Assembly: GCA_963778185.1 (NCBI GenBank)
Contig: CAVZTF010000004.1
Span: 62,001 to 126,000, forward strand
Reading direction: 5' to 3'
DNA: 64,000 nucleotides
Origin: RPQJ01 sp963778185
Lineage (GTDB): Bacteria; Pseudomonadota; Gammaproteobacteria; Steroidobacterales; Steroidobacteraceae
Within the stretch, counting starts at the first letter, position 1. Each line of letters opens with the position of its first letter. A program made the translations under genes and the position numbers. Positions 8,151-17,842 of the stretch are shown one piece after another. Below the pieces are notes generated by a model that did not search any database, had not been told where the DNA came from, and was given only the letters and a program-made list of their open reading frames with translations.

Positions 8151-9715
8151 GCGACCCGCTCCAGAGCGACGTCCTCGTCCTCGGCTGCGGCATCGCCGGC
8201 GGCACCGCCGCGCTCGAGCTCGCGGAGGCCGGGCTCGACGTGCTGGTCGTGAGCCGCGCCGACGAGCGCGCCGAATCGAACACCTACTGGGCGCAGGGCG
8301 GCATCATCTTCAAGGGCGAGGCCGACTCGCCCGATCTGCTGGTGCACGACATCCTGCACGCCGGCGCGGGCCTGTGCCGCGAGCAGGCGGCGCGGACCCT
8401 GGCGGACGAGGGGCCGGCGCTCGTGCAATCCGTACTGATCGACCGGCTTAAGGTGCCGTTCGACCGCGCGCCCGACGGGCGGCTCGCGCTCGGGCGCGAA
8501 GGCGGACACTCGATCGCGCGCATCGCGCACGCCACCGATGCCACCGGGCGCGCGATCGAGAATGCGCTGATCGCCGAGTTGTCGCGCCACCCCGGCGTGC
8601 GGTTCCTGACCGGTCACACGGCCGTGGACCTGCTCACGCCCGCGCACCACGGCCGCGACCGCCGCGCGATCTACGACCCCCTGTCCTGCGTGGGCGCCTA
8701 CGTGCTCGACCAGGGCTCGGGTCGCATCGTGCGTTGCTTCGCACGTGCCACCATTCTCGCCACCGGCGGACTCGGGCAGATTTTCCTGCGCACCACCAAC
8801 CCGGTCGGCTCGCGCGGCGACGGCATGGCGATGGCCTACCGCGCGGGCGCGCGCGTGATCAACAGCGAATACGTGCAGTTCCACCCGACCGCCTTCTACC
8901 ACCGCAACGCGCCGTGCTTCCTGATCACGGAGGCGGTGCGCGGCGCGGGCGCCCGCCTGGTGGACGAGCGCGGCACGCCGTTCATGGATCGCTACGACCC
9001 CGAGTGGAAGGACCTCGCGCCGCGCGACGTCGTCTCGCGCAGCATCCACTCCGAGATCCTGCGCCGCGGCGTGACCAACGTGTACCTCGACCTGCGCTCC
9101 TACATACCCGCCGAGCGCATCCGCGCCGAGTTCCCGGAAATGCACCGCAGTTGCCTCGAGTACGGCATCGACATCACCCGCGACCTGCTGCCCGTGGTGC
9201 CGGCGGCGCACTACTCCTGCGGCGGCATCTGGGTCGACGAGGACGGCCACAGCACGGTGGACCGCCTCTACGCCGTCGGCGAGGTCTCCTGCACGGGCCT
9301 GCACGGCGCGAACCGCCTCGCGAGCACGTCGCTGCTCGAGGGCCTGGTGTGGGGCCACCGCTCCGCGCGCCACATCGCGGCCGGGCTCGCCTCGCGGCCG
9401 GCCGTCGACGCCGAGGAGATCCCGCCGTGGAATCCCACGGGCAACGAGACGCCCGACCCGGCGCTCGTCGCGCAGGACATGAGCTCGATCAAGCACATCA
9501 TGTGGAACTACGTCGGGCTGGTGCGCACCAAGCCGCGGCTCGCGCGCGCGATCCAGGACCTGCGCAATCTCGAGGTCGAGATCGAACGCTTCTACCGCGC
9601 CGCCGCCATGACGGACGAGCTGATCGGGCTGCGCAACGCCGTGCGGGTGGCGCTCATCGTGACGCTGGCGGCCTGGGAGAACCCGGAGAGCCGTGGCTGC
9701 CACTACCGCGAGTAG
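8147..9715 (+). CDS. nadB: L-aspartate oxidase
   Basis: 522 residues. Oxidises aspartate to iminoaspartate, the substrate of NadA. The best start is TTG at 8147, overlapping the nadA stop in TTGA; it yields SDPLQSDVLVLGCGIAGG, placing the FAD GxGxxG motif where it belongs. Further motifs: ESNTYWAQGGI, EYVQFHPTAFY, PRDVVSRSI, PVVPAAHYSCGGIWVDE and the FAD-binding GANRLASTSLLEGLVWG near the end of the catalytic part. A helical C-terminal domain follows. Length and motifs are those of an intact enzyme. It ends one base before the stop of the convergent MAPEG gene. Confidence 0.95.
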   Translation: MSDPLQSDVLVLGCGIAGGTAALELAEAGLDVLVVSRADERAESNTYWAQGGIIFKGEADSPDLLVHDILHAGAGLCREQAARTLADEGPALVQSVLIDRLKVPFDRAPDGRLALGREGGHSIARIAHATDATGRAIENALIAELSRHPGVRFLTGHTAVDLLTPAHHGRDRRAIYDPLSCVGAYVLDQGSGRIVRCFARATILATGGLGQIFLRTTNPVGSRGDGMAMAYRAGARVINSEYVQFHPTAFYHRNAPCFLITEAVRGAGARLVDERGTPFMDRYDPEWKDLAPRDVVSRSIHSEILRRGVTNVYLDLRSYIPAERIRAEFPEMHRSCLEYGIDITRDLLPVVPAAHYSCGGIWVDEDGHSTVDRLYAVGEVSCTGLHGANRLASTSLLEGLVWGHRSARHIAAGLASRPAVDAEEIPPWNPTGNETPDPALVAQDMSSIKHIMWNYVGLVRTKPRLARAIQDLRNLEVEIERFYRAAAMTDELIGLRNAVRVALIVTLAAWENPESRGCHYRE

Positions 9716-10147
9716 TCAGGCGAGCAGGCGCAGCGCCTCGCGGACGGTGAAGGCCATCAGCACCAGCGTGCCCACCGAGAAGACCGCGAAGCGCACCACG
9801 ACCGTGTTGACGGTCGCCTGCACCAGCGAGTGGACGACGCGCAGTGCGACGTAGGCCCAGGCCAGGGCCGCCGCCGTCGAATCGCCCCCGCCCGTGAGGG
9901 CGGCGTAGAACATCAGTGCGTAGAAGATCGTCGGCTGCTCGTGCAGGTGGTTGTAGTTGTCCGCCACCCAGCGGGTGCCGGGGGGCAGGCGCAGCGCCAG
10001 GCTGCCGGTGTCGGCCGCTTCCTGCGGGTCGATGCCCGCGGCCTTCATGGCCGGCAGGCGTGTCGCATACATCCAGATCCACATCACGAGCGTCCAGGCC
10101 ACGAGCGCGAGCACGGGCGTGAGGAAGGCGGCATCGACGGTCATCAT
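9716..10147 (-). CDS. MAPEG family membrane protein
   Basis: 143 residues with four predicted membrane helices. The central segment NYNHLHEQPTIFYALMFY fits the conserved N/E/P motif of the MAPEG superfamily (membrane-associated proteins in eicosanoid and glutathione metabolism), and the later RVVHSLVQ fits the helix with Arg/His. Bacterial members are small inner-membrane proteins, mostly uncharacterised, and glutathione-dependent activity has not been shown for most. Two tandem ATGs (10147 and 10144) are possible starts. Its stop codon is immediately next to that of nadB on the other strand. Confidence 0.8.
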   Translation of the reverse strand: MMTVDAAFLTPVLALVAWTLVMWIWMYATRLPAMKAAGIDPQEAADTGSLALRLPPGTRWVADNYNHLHEQPTIFYALMFYAALTGGGDSTAAALAWAYVALRVVHSLVQATVNTVVVRFAVFSVGTLVLMAFTVREALRLLA

Positions 10148-10234
10148 GGGTTCCTCGCGGGATGGTGGCAGCCAGCCTAGCAGGACTCCCGCTTGACGGG
10201 GGAGCGGGCCCTCGGGTAACTGGCAGCGAATCGC

Positions 10235-11320
10235 ATGATCGTCTCGACCACACTCACCGGCAGCAATGCCGAAATCATCGGCGACGCGCTCTCATCCGTG
10301 GTCGCGCAGGTGGACCGCTGCCTCGTCATTGACACGGGCGCGCGCGATGCTTCGCTCGGGGTGGCACGCGAGGTCGCGGGCGACAGGCTCCTGGTGCGCG
10401 AGTTCCCGTGGAAGAACGACTTCGCGGCGGCCCGCAACTTCTCGCTCGACGCGGCAGCCGAAGCCGGCGCGCAGTGGGCGGTGACGGTGGACACGGACGA
10501 GCGCCTCGTCTTCGATCCGGGCTTCGACCTGCGCGCGGCGCTGGCGAAGGCGACGGCAAGCGTGCTGCTCGTCGGCCAGGAAGACGGCTCCTACGCGAAG
10601 GAGCGCATCGTGCGGCTGCCGGCGGCCGTGCGGTGGGCCGGGCCCACGCACGAGCAGCTGCGGGGCCAGCGCGCCGGCGAGTCCGACGTGATCGAGGGCG
10701 TGCGCTTCAGCGAACTGCCGAAGGACGAGGCGGCGTTGCGCAGGAAGTTCGAGCGCGATGCCGCGATCCTGCGCGCCCACACGCGCAAGCTCCCGAAGGA
10801 GCCCCGCTGGCACTACTACCTCGGGTCGTCGCTGCACGGCCTGGGGCAATACGCGGCAGCGATCGACGCCTTTCGCGCCTGCGCCGCGCTCGGCGGCTGG
10901 GCCGAGGAGGGCGCCTGGGCGTGCTACCGGGCGGCCGAATGCTATTGCGCGCTCGAGCGCTGGAAGGACGCCGTGGAAACCTGCGCCAGGGGCCTGGCGA
11001 TCCGACCGGCCACCGCGGAGCTGGCGTGGCTCGCCGGGTGGGCGTCCTGGAAGGCGAAGCGTTACGAGGACGCGATCGCGTGGTCCAACATGGCCGTCGT
11101 GAACGGGCTCTACGACGGCGCAGGCGCGGCCTTCGAGCGGATCAGCTTCCGCCATCCACCGGCCCTGTACGAGGGGCCCTACGACGTGCTGCGCAGCACC
11201 TTCGCGGCGCTGGGCAACCAGGCGGCCGCGGGCGAGGCGGCCCGTGAGTACGCGAAGGCGAAGCAGGCTCGCGAGCAGGCGGCGCGCAGTCCGGGCAACG
11301 CCCCGGGCGACTCGGCCTGA
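10235..11320 (+). CDS. Family 2 glycosyltransferase with C-terminal TPR-like region
   Basis: 361 residues. The N-terminal 110 residues form a GT-A fold typical of the SPBC-type family-2 enzymes: DALSSVVAQVDRCLVIDTGARD, then WKNDFAAARNFSL, then the metal-binding AVTVDTDERL (DxD-like, about residues 86-95). From about 185 onward there are helical pairs with TPR character (HYYLGSSLHGLGQYAAAIDAFRAC and following). It has no membrane helices. The acceptor is unknown; such proteins often glycosylate proteins or polysaccharides. It stands alone between short gaps. Confidence 0.75.
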   Translation: MIVSTTLTGSNAEIIGDALSSVVAQVDRCLVIDTGARDASLGVAREVAGDRLLVREFPWKNDFAAARNFSLDAAAEAGAQWAVTVDTDERLVFDPGFDLRAALAKATASVLLVGQEDGSYAKERIVRLPAAVRWAGPTHEQLRGQRAGESDVIEGVRFSELPKDEAALRRKFERDAAILRAHTRKLPKEPRWHYYLGSSLHGLGQYAAAIDAFRACAALGGWAEEGAWACYRAAECYCALERWKDAVETCARGLAIRPATAELAWLAGWASWKAKRYEDAIAWSNMAVVNGLYDGAGAAFERISFRHPPALYEGPYDVLRSTFAALGNQAAAGEAAREYAKAKQAREQAARSPGNAPGDSA

Positions 11321-11413
11321 CGCACAGCTCGTCGCGCGATTCGTCGCACGTCAGTTGTCCGCCGCTCCGACCCCGGCTACCTTGCCGCCTTTGACTTGCC
11401 GGGGAAGCGCCGC

Positions 11414-13249
11414 GTGAAGAAGTTCCTGAAAGTGCTGGGCTGGTCCGTGCTGGCGCTGCTGCTGGTCGGCGGCTACGCAGGCTATCGCATCGTCTGGGGC
11501 CACCCATTCAACATCAACCAGCTGGCGAACCGCCAGGCGATTTTTTTCCTGGTCCGCAATCCCGAGACGTTCACCACCGTCGGCATCGCCGACGGCACGG
11601 TCTTCGACCGGCATTCCGGGCGACTGGCAGCGGTGGGCATCGAGAAGCGGGACGCCGATTTCGCCTTCGCCGAGCAGTCACTCGCCGAGATCCGCGAGTT
11701 CGACCGGGACAAGCTCGCTCCCCAGGACCAGGTCACCTACGACGTGCTCCTGGACCTCTACGGCGGGCAGGCGGTGTTCCGGCAGTTCCCGTGGCTGTCG
11801 TCCGAGGGGATCTACCCCATCAGCCCGATGTTCGGCACGCAGGTGCAGCTCGCGAGCTTCATGCAGACGGTGCACGTCGTGAAGAACGAGAAGACCGCGC
11901 GCAATTACGTCGCGCGGCTGCAGGCGATGGGCGGCAAGCTCGACGCGCTGACCGCCGAGCTTCGACGCCAGTCGGACGCCGGCGTCGTCATGCCGCCAGC
12001 CCTGCTCGAGAAGTCGCTGGTGGTGATCGCAGACACCGTCGCGCCGCCGCCGGCGCAGAGCCCGCTCGTTACCACCTTCGTCGAGCGCATGGCGCAGGCC
12101 GAGGGACTCGACGACGCCCTGCGCGCCAGGCTGCGCGACGAGGCCGTGGAATCCGTAATGACCGGCGTCTATCCCGCCTACGAGCGCATGCGCGCGGCCC
12201 TGGTCGAGCAGCGGCCCCGGGCCGCGGGCACCGCGGACGGTGTCGGACGGCTGCCGGACGGCGATGCGTACTACCGCGCGATGCTCAGGCAGTTCACGAC
12301 CACGGACGACTCGCCGGAGCAGCTGCACGAACTCGGTCTCGCCGAGGTTGCGCGCATCGATGCCGAGATGGATGCCCTGCTGCGCGGCCAGGGCCTGGTG
12401 GCCGGCACCGTGGCCGAGCGGGTGGCGACCCTGCGTACCGACCCGCGATTCCTGCTGCCGGACACCGACGCGGGACGCGAGCAGTTGCTCGAGCGTTACC
12501 GGGAGATCCTCGACGACGTTGCGGCGCGGATGCCGGAGTACTTTCGCACGATCCCGCCCGGCAAGCTTGCGGTCGAGCGCGTCCCGGTGTCCGCGGAGAA
12601 GGGCTCGGCCGGGGCCTACTACATGCCGGCGGCGATGGACGGCTCACGGCCGGGAACCTTCTACGCGAACCTGCGCGACACGACGGAGACCCAGACCTGG
12701 AGCATGAAGACGCTCGCCTACCACGAGGGCATTCCCGGCCACCATTTCCAGATCGCGACGGCGCAGGGACTCAAGGGACTGCCGTTCATCCGGCAGCAAC
12801 CGATCTATTCCGCGTATTCCGAGGGCTGGGCCCTGTACACGGAGCGGCTCGCGGCGGAGATCGGGCTCTACTCGGACGACCCGTTCGGCGATCTCGGCCG
12901 CCTGCAGGCGGAGATGTACCGCGCAGTGCGCCTGGTGGTCGACACCGGCCTGCACGCCAAGGGCTGGTCGCGCGAGCAGGCCATCGAGTACATGGTGGGC
13001 GTCTCGGGCCTCGGCGAGGCGGAAGTGACCTCCGAAGTCGAGCGCTACATGGCACTGCCCGGGCAGGCCTGTGCCTACAAGGTGGGGCAGCTCAAGATCC
13101 TCGCGCTTCGCGACGAGGCGCGTGCCGCGCTCGGGCCGAAGTTCGATCTCAAGGACTTCCACACGGTCGTGCTGGAGAACGGCGCGGTACCGCTCACGGT
13201 GCTCGAGCAGCTGGTCGACGACTGGATCGCGCGCGGCGGCGGCGCCTAG
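11414..13249 (+). CDS. DUF885 family predicted metallohydrolase/peptidase
   Basis: 611 residues from GTG at 11414, which gives VKKFLKVLGWSVLALLLVGG, a signal anchor, with GGGGAAG six bases upstream; a TTG six codons earlier is an alternative. DUF885 members carry an HExxxH-like element; here it is AYHEGIPGHHFQ around residue 440, followed by YSEGWALYTERLA, which supplies a further Glu. Annotators often compare the fold with M3/M32 carboxypeptidases, but the activity is generally unproven. The N-terminal anchor suggests a periplasm-facing enzyme. Its stop overlaps that of the convergent SRPBCC gene in CTAG. Confidence 0.82.
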   Translation: MKKFLKVLGWSVLALLLVGGYAGYRIVWGHPFNINQLANRQAIFFLVRNPETFTTVGIADGTVFDRHSGRLAAVGIEKRDADFAFAEQSLAEIREFDRDKLAPQDQVTYDVLLDLYGGQAVFRQFPWLSSEGIYPISPMFGTQVQLASFMQTVHVVKNEKTARNYVARLQAMGGKLDALTAELRRQSDAGVVMPPALLEKSLVVIADTVAPPPAQSPLVTTFVERMAQAEGLDDALRARLRDEAVESVMTGVYPAYERMRAALVEQRPRAAGTADGVGRLPDGDAYYRAMLRQFTTTDDSPEQLHELGLAEVARIDAEMDALLRGQGLVAGTVAERVATLRTDPRFLLPDTDAGREQLLERYREILDDVAARMPEYFRTIPPGKLAVERVPVSAEKGSAGAYYMPAAMDGSRPGTFYANLRDTTETQTWSMKTLAYHEGIPGHHFQIATAQGLKGLPFIRQQPIYSAYSEGWALYTERLAAEIGLYSDDPFGDLGRLQAEMYRAVRLVVDTGLHAKGWSREQAIEYMVGVSGLGEAEVTSEVERYMALPGQACAYKVGQLKILALRDEARAALGPKFDLKDFHTVVLENGAVPLTVLEQLVDDWIARGGGA

Positions 13250-13779
13250 GGCGCTGTCCCGGCGGCCGCCAGCCTCGCGAAGCCGCTGAACTGCAAGCCG
13301 ACCACTTCGTCCACGACCTTGATGAAGCCGGCGAACTCGTGCGAGGCGTCGCCGCTCAGGCGGTAGGTGACGACGGCCTCGGTGCCCGCTTCGACAGGCG
13401 TGAGCGTCACGGTGAGCACGCCGGTCACCGCCATGTCCTGGAAGGGCCCGAGCGACCCGCGGAAGCGGAGCAGCTGGCCGGGTCGCGCCATCACCACGCG
13501 ACCGTGCTCGGCGCTGCCGGCGTCCCAGCGTTCGCAGAAGCAGCCGCCGGCTTCGGGCGCCAGGCTCAGGTTGGCGGCGTCGCCGGACCAGGTGTGGTCC
13601 CTGGGCCAGTAGCGCTCCGGGTGGATGAGTGACTGCCACGCGGCCTGGGGCGGCGCGGCGATGCTGTAGCGGTGCTCGATGATCGCACCCTCTGCCGTGG
13701 CCATCTTCACCTCGGCGCCGGCGGCCGCGGGGAGGAGCGCCAGGGCGGCGAGGAGACTTCGGAATGACGTGGGGTGCAT
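13246..13779 (-). CDS. Exported SRPBCC-fold protein
   Basis: 177 residues with a signal peptide (residues 1-21, ending AAG-AEV). The rest fits the SRPBCC/START-like hydrophobic-ligand-binding fold: IEHRYSIAAPPQAAWQSLIHPERYW at the N-terminus, a mid-domain GGCFCERW, and the final beta-strands and long C-terminal helix. Such proteins bind lipids or aromatics, and related ones are annotated as ATPase or polyketide-cyclase-like. No catalytic residues are evident and no partner is clear. It is divergent from the acyl-CoA ligase across 84 bp. Confidence 0.7.
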   Translation of the reverse strand: MHPTSFRSLLAALALLPAAAGAEVKMATAEGAIIEHRYSIAAPPQAAWQSLIHPERYWPRDHTWSGDAANLSLAPEAGGCFCERWDAGSAEHGRVVMARPGQLLRFRGSLGPFQDMAVTGVLTVTLTPVEAGTEAVVTYRLSGDASHEFAGFIKVVDEVVGLQFSGFARLAAAGTAP

Positions 13780-13863
13780 GGTGGCCTCGCCCGATTGGCA
13801 ACTCTGCCGGGGATGATACTGTCTTGCGGCTGCGATGCGAGCACCGTCCCTCGAGGTCACGCC

Positions 13864-15777
13864 ATGGAAACGTCCGCCGGGTTGATTGCCGATCGTACCG
13901 ATGTGGAGCGCTGGGAGCGTCGGCCGCTCGCCGACTACTACTCCTTCGCCAGCACCTACGAGATGCTGCGCCATGCGGCCGCGCATTACCGCGAGCGGGA
14001 TGCGCTCGTCTTCGTGCCCAACGGCCGGGCGGACGAGCAGCCGTTCGCCTGCAGCCACGAGGAGCTGTTTGCCCGAATCACGCAGGCAGCGAACCTGTTC
14101 CACCGGCTGGGCATCCGTCCGGGCCGTGCCGTGGCCTACGTGCTGCCGAGCCTGCCGCAGACGCATTTCACGCTGTGGGGGGCCGAGGCCGCCGGCATCG
14201 CCTGCGCGGTCAATCCGCTGCTCGAGCCGCAGCACATGGTCGAGATCCTCCGCGCCGCCGAGGCGCGCGTGCTCGTGACGGTGGCGCCGGGACCGGGCGG
14301 CGAGCTCTGGTCCAGGATGGCCGCGGTGGTCGAGCAGGTGCCGAACCTCGAGGCCGTCGTGCAGGTGCGGCTCGCGCAGTACTTCGTGCCCGGGTTCGAG
14401 CCGTCCGCGCCGGAGGTCGGGTCGCACGCCGGGCGCCCGGTGTACGACTTCGACTTTGAGTGCGCGCGCGAGCCCGGCGACCGCCTCGTGAGCGGGCGCA
14501 TCATCGAGCCGTCCGACATCGCGAGCTATTTCCATACCGGCGGCACGACGGGGACGCCAAGGATCGCGTGCCACACGCACGCGAACGAGATCTTCATGGC
14601 GTGGGGCGTGCAGTCTTTCCTGGGCCTCGAGCCCGGGTCCGTGTTCCTGTGCGGCCTGCCGCTGTTCCACGTGAATGGTGCCATCGCCACGGGCCTCGGT
14701 ACCTTCTGGGGCGGTTCGACCGCGTTGCTCGCCGGCATCCAGGGCTACCGGACACCGGGGCTGCTGGCCGGCTTCTGGAAGCTGATCGAGCGCCATCGGG
14801 TGAATTTCTTCAGCGCCGTGCCGACGGTCTACGCCGCGTTGCTCGAAGTCCCCATCGGCGACGCGGACGTGAGCTCGCTGCGGTACGCGATCTGCGGCGC
14901 GGCGCCCATGCCGCCCGAGGTGTTCCGGCGCTTCGAGAAGCTCACCGGTCTCAAGATCCTGGAAGGCTACGGGCTCACGGAGGCCACCTGCGCGACGAGC
15001 ATCAATCCGCCGGCGGGGGAGCGACGCATCGGCTCTGTGGGGCTCGCCATGCCATTCCAGAAGGTGAAGGCGGCGATCGTCGGCGCCGACGGGAAGCTCG
15101 TGCGGGACTGCGCCGTGGAGGAGATCGGCAACCTGCTGGTCAGCGGGCCGGCGGTGTTTCCGGGCTACCTGCGCGCGCAGGACAACGAGAAGGTCTGGGC
15201 GGAGCCGGGCTGGCTCAATACGGGGGACCTCTGCCGCGTGGACCGTGACGGCTACCTGTGGCTCACCGGTCGCGCCAAGGACCTGATCATCCGCGGCGGG
15301 CACAACATCGACCCGCAGATGATCGAGGAGGTGCTGGCCACGCATCCGTCGGTGGCGCTGGCCGCGGCCGTGGGACAGCCCGATGCCTACGCGGGCGAGC
15401 TGCCGATGGCGTTCGTCGCGGCCCGGCCCGGGACCTCGCCGACGCCCGGGGAACTCATCGCCTACTGTCGTGAGCGCATCGCCGAGCGGGCCGCCGTGCC
15501 GTCGCGCATCGTCGTGCTGCCCGCCCTGCCGGTCACGGCCGTGGGCAAGACGTTCAAGCCCGAGCTGCGCTGGCGCGCGATCGAGATCGTGCTGACCGAG
15601 GCGCTGGCGGCCAACGGCATCGAGGCCACCGTCGCCGCGGGCGCCGACGAGCGTCATGGCACCCTCGCCACCGTCACGCTGGCCGACCCCACTCGCGTCG
15701 CCGAAGCGCAGCAGCTGCTCGGCGCCTTCGCCGTGAGGTGCCAGTGGTCGGATCGGTCGGATCTGGCAGCGCAATAA
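13864..15777 (+). CDS. Acyl-CoA synthetase (class I adenylate-forming)
   Basis: 637 residues from the ATG at 13864, which has GAGG seven bases upstream. It activates a carboxylic acid to acyl-AMP and then acyl-CoA. Motifs: phosphate loop HTGGTTGTPRIACHTH (about 225-240), YGLTEATCATS, the Asp motif WLNTGDLCRVDRDGYLWLTGR, and a C-terminal domain ending VGKTFKPEL with the expected catalytic lysine. The length and the N-terminal STYEMLRHAA segment fit the roughly 630-residue AMP-binding proteins annotated as fatty-acyl-CoA synthetases. It converges on the thiolase (12-bp gap). Acid chain length cannot be read from the sequence. It could feed the CoA pathway next door. Confidence 0.88.
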   Translation: METSAGLIADRTDVERWERRPLADYYSFASTYEMLRHAAAHYRERDALVFVPNGRADEQPFACSHEELFARITQAANLFHRLGIRPGRAVAYVLPSLPQTHFTLWGAEAAGIACAVNPLLEPQHMVEILRAAEARVLVTVAPGPGGELWSRMAAVVEQVPNLEAVVQVRLAQYFVPGFEPSAPEVGSHAGRPVYDFDFECAREPGDRLVSGRIIEPSDIASYFHTGGTTGTPRIACHTHANEIFMAWGVQSFLGLEPGSVFLCGLPLFHVNGAIATGLGTFWGGSTALLAGIQGYRTPGLLAGFWKLIERHRVNFFSAVPTVYAALLEVPIGDADVSSLRYAICGAAPMPPEVFRRFEKLTGLKILEGYGLTEATCATSINPPAGERRIGSVGLAMPFQKVKAAIVGADGKLVRDCAVEEIGNLLVSGPAVFPGYLRAQDNEKVWAEPGWLNTGDLCRVDRDGYLWLTGRAKDLIIRGGHNIDPQMIEEVLATHPSVALAAAVGQPDAYAGELPMAFVAARPGTSPTPGELIAYCRERIAERAAVPSRIVVLPALPVTAVGKTFKPELRWRAIEIVLTEALAANGIEATVAAGADERHGTLATVTLADPTRVAEAQQLLGAFAVRCQWSDRSDLAAQ

Positions 15778-15789
15778 CCGACAACCGCG

Positions 15790-16995
15790 TCACGGGCACC
15801 TTTCCAGTGCCAGCGCCAGGCCCTGGCCGACGCCGACACAGAGCGTGACGAGTGCGCGACGCCCGCCGCTGCGCTCGAGTTCCCGCAGGGCGGTGAGGGC
15901 CAGGCGGGCGCCGCTGGCGCCCAGGGGGTGCCCGAGCGCGATGGCCCCGCCGTTGCGATTCACGTGCTCGGCATCGTCCGGCAATCCGAGCGCGCGGGTC
16001 ACCGCGAGCACCTGGGCCGCAAAGGCCTCGTTGATCTCGACCAGGTCGAAATCCGCCAGGCGCAGCTGCAGACGGGCCAGCAGCCTGGCCGTCGCGCCGA
16101 CCGGCCCGATCCCCATGACGCGCGGCTCGACGCCGGATGCCGCCATTCCGAGCACCCGCGCGCGTGGCGTGAGGTTTCCGCGCGCCGCGGCACCCGCCGA
16201 CGCAACGAGTATCGCGCAGGCACCGTCGTTGATGCCGGAAGCATTGCCGGCGGTGATCGTGGTGCCGGTCCCGAGGAGGGGTGCGAGCGCCGCAAGCCGG
16301 CCGAGCGTCGTGTCGGGTCGCGGCTGCTCATCGGCGGACAACGCCGCCGTCGCCGCCGAGGACGCCGGGACGGACAACTCCCCCGACAAGCGGCCCTCCG
16401 CCATTGCCCGCGCGGCTCGTTGCTGCGAGCGCAGCGCATACGCATCCTGGTCCTCGCGCGAGATTCCGTGCTCGCGCGCGAGGTTCTCCGCCGTCTGCGT
16501 CATCGAGTCCACGCCGTACAGCTCGCGAATGCGGGGATTGACGAAACGCCAGCCCAGGGTCGTGTCCTCGAGCTTCTGGTCGCGCGACAGTGGCGTCTCT
16601 GCCTTGGCCAGCACGTACGGCGCGCGCGACATGCTTTCCACGCCCCCCGCCACGACGAGGTCGGCGTCTCCCGCCGCAATCGCCCGCGCAGCCTGTCCGA
16701 TTGCCTCGAGGCCGGACGCGCAAAGCCGGTTCACCGTGACAGCCGGCACCGACGCGGGCAGCCCCGCGAGCAACGCCGCCATGCGCGCCACGTTGCGATT
16801 GTCCTCGCCCGCCTGGTTCGCGCAGCCGAGGATGATGTCGTCGATCGCGGCCGGATCGACGTCCGGATGGCGCTCGAGCAGCCATCGCAAGGGCAGGGCC
16901 GCGAGGTCGTCGGTGCGGATCGCGGCGAGCCCGCCGCGCAAGCGCCCGAAAGGCGTGCGGATGCCGTCGCAGAGATAGGCGTGTCGCGTGTTCAT
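15790..16995 (-). CDS. pcaF: Acetyl-CoA acyltransferase, 3-oxoadipyl-CoA thiolase type
   Basis: 401 residues, the exact usual length of PcaF/PaaJ. It cleaves 3-oxoadipyl-CoA into succinyl-CoA and acetyl-CoA, or a close beta-keto-acyl-CoA. The N-terminus (DGIRTPFGR...) and GCANQAGEDNRNVARMA are typical of this subgroup. The acylated nucleophile is C92 in NRLCASG; His is in GHPLGASGAR and the second Cys in TLCVGVGQG. Its ATG overlaps the stop of the iclR gene (ATGA), so the two are co-transcribed. No aromatic ring-cleavage genes are present nearby, so the symbol names the subfamily, not a proven beta-ketoadipate pathway. Confidence 0.85.
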   Translation of the reverse strand: MNTRHAYLCDGIRTPFGRLRGGLAAIRTDDLAALPLRWLLERHPDVDPAAIDDIILGCANQAGEDNRNVARMAALLAGLPASVPAVTVNRLCASGLEAIGQAARAIAAGDADLVVAGGVESMSRAPYVLAKAETPLSRDQKLEDTTLGWRFVNPRIRELYGVDSMTQTAENLAREHGISREDQDAYALRSQQRAARAMAEGRLSGELSVPASSAATAALSADEQPRPDTTLGRLAALAPLLGTGTTITAGNASGINDGACAILVASAGAAARGNLTPRARVLGMAASGVEPRVMGIGPVGATARLLARLQLRLADFDLVEINEAFAAQVLAVTRALGLPDDAEHVNRNGGAIALGHPLGASGARLALTALRELERSGGRRALVTLCVGVGQGLALALERCP

Positions 16996-17813
16996 GCGGT
17001 GACCGGGGGCAGGGCGTTGGGGGGGAGCGCTCGCTCGATCGAGACCGCCGTCGCTCGCAGTTGCGGCAGGACCTCGCCCAGCGCATGGCGGGACGCGCCG
17101 GCGTGGAACAGCATGCTGGCGTTGAGCGCGGCGACGACGCGTCCCTCGCGGTCGTGCACCGGCACGGCCAGCGAGCACAGGCCGAGCTCCAGCTCCTGCT
17201 CGACGTAAGCGTAGCCCTGCTTGCGGACGTCACGGATGATGCGGCGCAGCCGACGCGGGTCCGTCGCCGTGTGAGGAGTGTGGCGCACGGGACGGCAGTC
17301 GGCGAGCCACCGGTCGAGGTCTGCGTCCGACAGCCCGGCGAGCAGCACGCGGCCCATCGACGCCGCGAACGCCGGCAGGCGCGCGCCCACGCCGAGCGCG
17401 ACGGTCATCACGCGTCGCACGGGCACGCGCAGCACGTAGACGATGGATTGCCCGTCGAGTACCGCCATCGAGCAGCTGTGGTTGATGCGCTGCGCCAGCT
17501 GCTCGATCAGCGGCTGGGCCAGGTCGCTGAGCTTGAGCGAGCCGAGGCAGCCGTAGCCGAGCTCGAGCACGCGCGGGCTCAAGGCGTACTCGCGGCCCAG
17601 GGGCCGGACGTAGCCGAGGTGCTCGAGCGTCAGGACGAGCCGGCGAGCCACGGCCCGCGACAGGCCCGCGCGCGAGGCGATGCCGGCGAGGCTCATGGTC
17701 GCGTGCTCGGCGTCGAAGGTGCGCAGGACGGCGAGACCGCGCGCGAGCGACTGCACGTAGTCGCGGCTCTCATCGAAGGCGGCGGCGGGGCTTGCGGCAC
17801 GGCGGCTGGGCAT
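16992..17813 (-). CDS. IclR family transcriptional regulator (PcaR/PobR-like)
   Basis: 273 residues. A winged helix-turn-helix spans about 20-85 (SLARGLAVLRTF, then LAGIASRAGLSRAVARRLVLTLEHLGYV), followed by the IclR effector domain (SCSMAVLDGQSIVYVLRVP, ASMGRVLLA, AVPVHDREGRVVAALN). The pattern fits the PcaR/PcaU/PobR branch, which senses aromatic or dicarboxylic intermediates. It sits upstream of the thiolase and divergent from the aminotransferase operon. Two palindromes resembling operators of this branch lie in the 100-bp gap. It probably controls both directions; whether it represses, activates or both is not shown. Confidence 0.9.
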   Translation of the reverse strand: MPSRRAASPAAAFDESRDYVQSLARGLAVLRTFDAEHATMSLAGIASRAGLSRAVARRLVLTLEHLGYVRPLGREYALSPRVLELGYGCLGSLKLSDLAQPLIEQLAQRINHSCSMAVLDGQSIVYVLRVPVRRVMTVALGVGARLPAFAASMGRVLLAGLSDADLDRWLADCRPVRHTPHTATDPRRLRRIIRDVRKQGYAYVEQELELGLCSLAVPVHDREGRVVAALNASMLFHAGASRHALGEVLPQLRATAVSIERALPPNALPPVTA

Positions 17814-17842
17814 TTGACGGCGAGATTAGTCATTCGTACGAT
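17814..17842 (+). promoter_or_regulatory. Predicted sigma-70 promoter of the aminotransferase operon
   Basis: TTGACG (17814-17819), a 17-base spacer and TACGAT (17837-17842) form a good -35/-10 pair reading rightward. Transcription would start near 17849, inside the first IclR-type palindrome, which suits repression. Found by eye. Confidence 0.5.
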